From positions 1 through 18,115 of the forward strand of contig CAZJED010000030.1 of the NCBI GenBank assembly GCA_964544965.1: a DNA stretch of 18,115 bases, read 5' to 3'. The position numbers and the translations under genes were made by a program. The DNA is from UBA11869 sp964544965. Lineage in GTDB: Bacteria; Pseudomonadota; Gammaproteobacteria; Eutrophobiales; Eutrophobiaceae. The notes under the pieces were generated by a model. It saw nothing but the letters and a program-made list of their open reading frames with translations. It did not search any database and was not told the DNA's origin. Positions 14,940 to 18,115 of this stretch are shown here, piece by piece. How positions within the stretch are numbered: the first letter of the stretch is position 1; each line of letters opens with the position of its first letter.

Positions 14940-15909
14940 CTTACTGAATAAAATTATGTATCAAAATAATAATTATCAAAAACCTGAACAAAGTAGACGT
15001 GGTAAGTTAAAGACCAATAAAATATCTGTTCAATTTATTACAACTGATAAAAAAATAGAAAGAAAGCCAAAATGGATTAGAGTTAAAGCCCCTATTAGTG
15101 ATGATGTATTAAATTTAAAGAAATTAATCAGACGCAATAAATTACATACAGTTTGTGAAGAAGCGGCTTGCCCAAATATTGCAGAGTGTTTTGCAAGCGG
15201 TACAGCAACTTTTATGATTCTAGGCGATGTATGTACCAGGCGTTGCCCCTTTTGCGATGTTGCGCACGGGCAACCACGGGCACCAGACATTAATGAACCT
15301 AGAAATCTAGCAAACATTATTAAAGAGATGAAATTAAAATACGTTGTTATTACCTCCGTTGACCGTGATGATTTGTTAGATAGAGGCGCTGCTCATTTTG
15401 TTAGCTGTATTGATACGATAAGGCAAGAATGCCCAAAAATAAAGATTGAAATACTGGTTCCAGATTTTCGTTCAAAGATTGACATTGCTCTTGATATTTT
15501 GGCTAAATCACCCCCCGATATTTTTAATCATAATCTTGAATCAATACCACGTTTATATAAAAAAGTTAGACCTGGTGCTGACTATTTTTCTTCATTATTG
15601 TTAATTAAAAAATTTAAAGAACAAAATCAGATTGTTCCAACTAAATCGGGGTTAATGTTAGGTTTGGGTGAGAAATTAAGTGAAGTTAAAGAAGTGTTGG
15701 CAGATTTAAAGGATCATAGTTGCGATATGGTAACAATAGGCCAATATTTACAACCCAGTCGATATCATTTACCAGTAGAACGCTATGTTCATCCAGAAGA
15801 ATTCGAGGAAGTTGGTCGATACGCTAGAGCACTGGGTTTTGTTAATGTTGCAAGCTCACCATTGGTACGTTCTTCTTATCATGCTGATTTACAGGCCACA
15901 GCAAGTTAA
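14929..15909 (+). CDS. lipA: Lipoyl synthase (radical SAM)
   Basis: LipA is a radical S-adenosylmethionine enzyme that inserts two sulfurs into protein-bound octanoate to make lipoyl groups. From ATG at 14929 it has 326 residues. The auxiliary cluster motif is Cys76-x4-Cys81-x5-Cys87 (CEEAACPNIAEC) and the radical SAM cluster is Cys102-x3-Cys106-x2-Cys109 (CTRRCPFC). The C-terminal RSSYHA motif (Arg314-Ser316) supplies the serine that ligates the auxiliary cluster. GTG at 14926 would add one residue, and ATG at 14956 would give a ten-residue shorter product; neither changes the domain. The start lies within the last codons of lipB, which overlaps by 11 bases. The N-terminal extension of about 45 residues before KPKWIRVKAP is slightly long and lysine-rich. 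The 3' end converges with the M23 peptidase gene. Confidence 0.97.
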   Translation: MLHDLLNKIMYQNNNYQKPEQSRRGKLKTNKISVQFITTDKKIERKPKWIRVKAPISDDVLNLKKLIRRNKLHTVCEEAACPNIAECFASGTATFMILGDVCTRRCPFCDVAHGQPRAPDINEPRNLANIIKEMKLKYVVITSVDRDDLLDRGAAHFVSCIDTIRQECPKIKIEILVPDFRSKIDIALDILAKSPPDIFNHNLESIPRLYKKVRPGADYFSSLLLIKKFKEQNQIVPTKSGLMLGLGEKLSEVKEVLADLKDHSCDMVTIGQYLQPSRYHLPVERYVHPEEFEEVGRYARALGFVNVASSPLVRSSYHADLQATAS

Positions 15910-15927
15910 TAAAAATTAATTTGTTTT
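15904..15927 (+). terminator. Weak candidate terminator after lipA
   Basis: AGTTAAT (15904-15910) and ATTAATT (15915-15921) form a short AT-rich stem with one G-T pair around an AAAA loop. They are followed by TGTTTTT on the plus strand. It spans the lipA stop and the end of the convergent M23 gene. The stem has no GC core, so confidence is low. Confidence 0.22.
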
Positions 15928-16743
15928 TAAAAAGAGAAGCGGCTCAACAGTTGTGTTATTTAAAATGACGCTCCAATGTAGGTGAGCCCCTGTTACTCGT
16001 CCAGTAGAACCAATAGTGCCAATCATATCGTTTGTATTCACAACATCACCTTCTTTTACATTGATTTTTTCCATATGACAGTACATTGTGATTAATCCCT
16101 GCCCATGATCTAGAAATACTGTTTTACCATTAAAGAAGTAATCACCAGCGTTGGTTACGATACCTGCTGCGGGCGCAACGATTGGTGTACCTGTTTCTGC
16201 GGCGATATCAAGACCACTATGAGGATTTCTTGGTTGGTTATTAAAGAAACGACGTAGTCCGAAAGAGCTACTATATGGGCCTTTAGCGGGCTTGATAAAA
16301 TTTAGCGGAACATTATCTATTTCCCTCCAGTTTATTTTTGCTTTGGAGATTAATTTTCTTTCTTTTGAAATACGTAACATATCTTTTTCATTTGGGTTAA
16401 CCTGACGTTTATTCTTAATGGTGAGATATTGTGACTCATAATCTTTATTTACTACTTCGAAGAGATGATTAGCTTCAGTTCCATTACTTATGACTTTTAA
16501 TTTGTGTTCACCTAATGTTATTTTTAGTGGAATACCAATGACAGCTTTCCAGTCTTCAGTTTCTCCAACTACCATAACTTTTTTATCGTAAAAAAATACT
16601 TTTGGCCTATCTTTTGATTTGATAGGGACTATTACAATTCCACCAGGTACATTTGATTCAATTGGTAATTCATTAGCGTAGCTAAAGCTAAATGTAATCG
16701 CTAAATATACTAAGATTAAATATGAGACCAATTTATTTTTCAT
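15916..16743 (-). CDS. M23 (LytM-type) peptidoglycan endopeptidase
   Basis: M23 metallopeptidases cleave peptide cross-bridges of peptidoglycan, or act as inactive amidase activators when zinc ligands are lost. The 275-residue protein has a signal peptide cleaved near SYA (residues 21-23), an N-terminal region of about 120 residues with a beta-rich character (KSKDRPKVFFYDKKVMVVG), and a C-terminal M23 domain (about 155-270). Its zinc ligands are all present: His175 and Asp179 in NPHSGLDIA, and His256 in HLHWS, with His223 (MYCHM) and His254 as active-site residues. It is therefore likely an active hydrolase rather than an EnvC/NlpD-type activator. No LysM domain or lipobox is seen. Its ATG overlaps the end of xseA by 11 bases, and no terminator separates them. 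The specific bond cleaved is not clear. Confidence 0.9.
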   Translation of the reverse strand: MKNKLVSYLILVYLAITFSFSYANELPIESNVPGGIVIVPIKSKDRPKVFFYDKKVMVVGETEDWKAVIGIPLKITLGEHKLKVISNGTEANHLFEVVNKDYESQYLTIKNKRQVNPNEKDMLRISKERKLISKAKINWREIDNVPLNFIKPAKGPYSSSFGLRRFFNNQPRNPHSGLDIAAETGTPIVAPAAGIVTNAGDYFFNGKTVFLDHGQGLITMYCHMEKINVKEGDVVNTNDMIGTIGSTGRVTGAHLHWSVILNNTTVEPLLFLKTN

Positions 16744-18097
16744 AGATTTTGTCTACGGTTGAGTCAATTTCTGATTTTGCAAGTTTAACATGTATCTTTT
16801 TACCTACCTTTAAACGACTAGCATCTTTGATAATTCTATTAGTTTTGGAATCGCTGACAATTGCATAACCTCTATCTAATGTTGAAATAGGACTAATTGA
16901 GTTTAATATATCATCTATTCTCGATATTCTATTTTTTGTTTTTTCTAAAAATAAAATAATTTCCCCTTTAAACCTAAGGCGTATATTTTTTATATAATCA
17001 ATTTGTTGATTTATAATTTGCATAGGATTTAATTTTTCTAGATTATTTTTTGATTCAGTTATAATTATTCTTTTAGATGTTATCTCTCTTTCAATATTAT
17101 GTTTTAGATACATATAATATTCATCTGTTTGTTGAATTAATTCAAATAGTTTTTGATTAGGTTGCGGTAATTTTCTGAAAAAAATCTCAACATAATTTTT
17201 AAAGTTTTTAATAATTTGTTTTTGGTAACGTACCAGTTGTTTTTCACGATTTTTTAATTCTTGTATTACTTTATTTATATCCGGACTTACTAATTCCGCC
17301 GCTGCCGATGGTGTTGCAGCTCTCAAATCGACAACAAAATCTGCAATCGTGAAATCAATTTCGTGACCAATGCCACTGATGATTGGTGTTTCAATGTTGA
17401 ATATTGTCTGCGCAACAATCTCTTCATTAAAAGCCCACAAGTCCTCTAATGAACCTCCTCCACGAGTTAGGATAAATACATCACATTCATTTCTTTTTTC
17501 AGCAATTTTTATTTTTTTTGCTATTGATATTGCAGCATTTTCTCCCTGCACTGGGATTGGATAAATAATGAGATCACCGAACGGATAACGTCGTTTCAAA
17601 ATGCTTAAAATGTCACGAATGGCAGCGCCTGTTGCAGAAGTGATAATACCAATCGTTTTTGGATATTTTGGGAGTGTTTTTTTATGTTTTTCATCAAATA
17701 ATCCTTCTGTGGCGAGTTTATGTTTCAGCGCATCAAATGCGATTTGAAGTGCACCGGCACCACCTGGCTCAATTTGTTCGATAATAAGCTGATAATCGCC
17801 GCGCCCCTCGTAGAGACTAACGGTTGCTTTTGCCAGCACCCTCATTCCATTATCTAAGTCAAAGCTCAAATTGGTCTGCTTATTTTTAAAAAAGGCGCAT
17901 CTTACTTGGGTATTATCGTCTTTTAGGGTGAAGTAAAAATGGCCTGAAGCCGGTTTTGCTAGATTTGAAATCTCGCCTTCTATCCAGATTGTCGAAAATG
18001 CTTCTTTAAGCAATTGTCCGACCTCACGATTTAATCGTGTAATTGTGTAGATGTCTTCTGACGTTGGAATCACGTTTTTTGATCTAATTTTGGTCAT
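16733..18097 (-). CDS. xseA: Exodeoxyribonuclease VII large subunit
   Basis: XseA with several copies of XseB forms exonuclease VII, which degrades single-stranded DNA from both ends and acts in DNA repair. The 454-residue length is normal. The N-terminal OB-fold is seen at about residues 20-105 (VGQLLKEAFSTIWIEGEISN and SGHFYFTLKD), followed by the catalytic core with the conserved GIITSATGAAIRDIL, VFILTRGGGSLEDLWAFNEE and ISGIGHEIDFTIADFVVDLRAATPSAAAELV segments. A long charged coiled-coil region lies at about 285-400, then a C-terminal segment LDRGYAIVSD. All core motifs are intact. xseB is not in the window. The start is 18 bases from the window edge, so its promoter is outside. The stop overlaps the M23 gene, a downstream partner unrelated in function. 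Confidence 0.97.
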   Translation of the reverse strand: MTKIRSKNVIPTSEDIYTITRLNREVGQLLKEAFSTIWIEGEISNLAKPASGHFYFTLKDDNTQVRCAFFKNKQTNLSFDLDNGMRVLAKATVSLYEGRGDYQLIIEQIEPGGAGALQIAFDALKHKLATEGLFDEKHKKTLPKYPKTIGIITSATGAAIRDILSILKRRYPFGDLIIYPIPVQGENAAISIAKKIKIAEKRNECDVFILTRGGGSLEDLWAFNEEIVAQTIFNIETPIISGIGHEIDFTIADFVVDLRAATPSAAAELVSPDINKVIQELKNREKQLVRYQKQIIKNFKNYVEIFFRKLPQPNQKLFELIQQTDEYYMYLKHNIEREITSKRIIITESKNNLEKLNPMQIINQQIDYIKNIRLRFKGEIILFLEKTKNRISRIDDILNSISPISTLDRGYAIVSDSKTNRIIKDASRLKVGKKIHVKLAKSEIDSTVDKIYEK

Positions 18098-18115
18098 TTT
18101 GTATTAATTTAATTG

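Noticed and set aside
1..18115. Mobile elements, CRISPR arrays, tRNA or rRNA genes, and riboswitches.
   Set aside because: I saw no transposase, spaced direct repeats, cloverleaf-like sequence or rRNA text, and no leader long enough for a known riboswitch apart from the mreB spacer, which shows no such motif.

Overview
This is an AT-rich (roughly one-third G+C by eye), densely packed chromosomal segment from a gammaproteobacterium. The MreB, GatC, YadG/YadH, YbeD and LipB proteins all read as gammaproteobacterial versions. The gatCAB operon divergent from mreBCD is a chromosomal arrangement known from Pseudomonas and from betaproteobacteria. The low G+C, short spacers and one run of ten Ns suggest a scaffolded draft or metagenome-derived genome of a streamlined lineage, perhaps a marine one. 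I cannot name the genus. No phage, transposon, CRISPR, tRNA or rRNA is visible, and no intergenic stretch exceeds about 245 bases.

Layout. On the minus strand at the left end is gatC-gatA-gatB (gatB cut by the window edge), the tRNA-dependent amidotransferase. Divergent from it, a plus-strand run of ten genes encodes the cell-elongation machinery and peptidoglycan processing: mreB, mreC, mreD, mrdA (PBP2), rodA, mltB, rlpA and dacA (PBP5 type), followed by a D-amino acid aminotransferase and queD. A minus-strand ABC exporter pair (yadG-yadH) then lies between queD and a second plus-strand block, ybeD-lipB-lipA (lipoate transfer and lipoyl synthesis). The right end has xseA (exonuclease VII large subunit) followed by an overlapping M23 LytM-type peptidase gene, both on the minus strand and convergent with lipA.

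How it fits together. MreB filaments with MreC and MreD position the RodA glycosyltransferase and its partner transpeptidase PBP2. MltB and RlpA cleave glycan strands, DacA trims terminal D-Ala, and the aminotransferase can interconvert D-Ala and D-Glu. In Escherichia coli mrdAB-rlpA-dacA-ybeD-lipB-lipA lie close together. Here mreBCD joins the front of that block, and dat, queD and inverted yadGH are interposed before ybeD.

Most notable points. mreC and mreD have no usable canonical start codon at the N-terminus their families require. Each instead has an in-frame ATT 6-7 bases after a strong Shine-Dalgarno sequence, so both probably use the rare AUU initiator. The N run in mrdA breaks the frame on paper, but family alignment suggests the two sides abut with little or no missing sequence. 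yadG and ybeD appear to share overlapping divergent promoters. I see no convincing wholly new system: the content is housekeeping, and the interest lies in translation starts, gene order and regulation.
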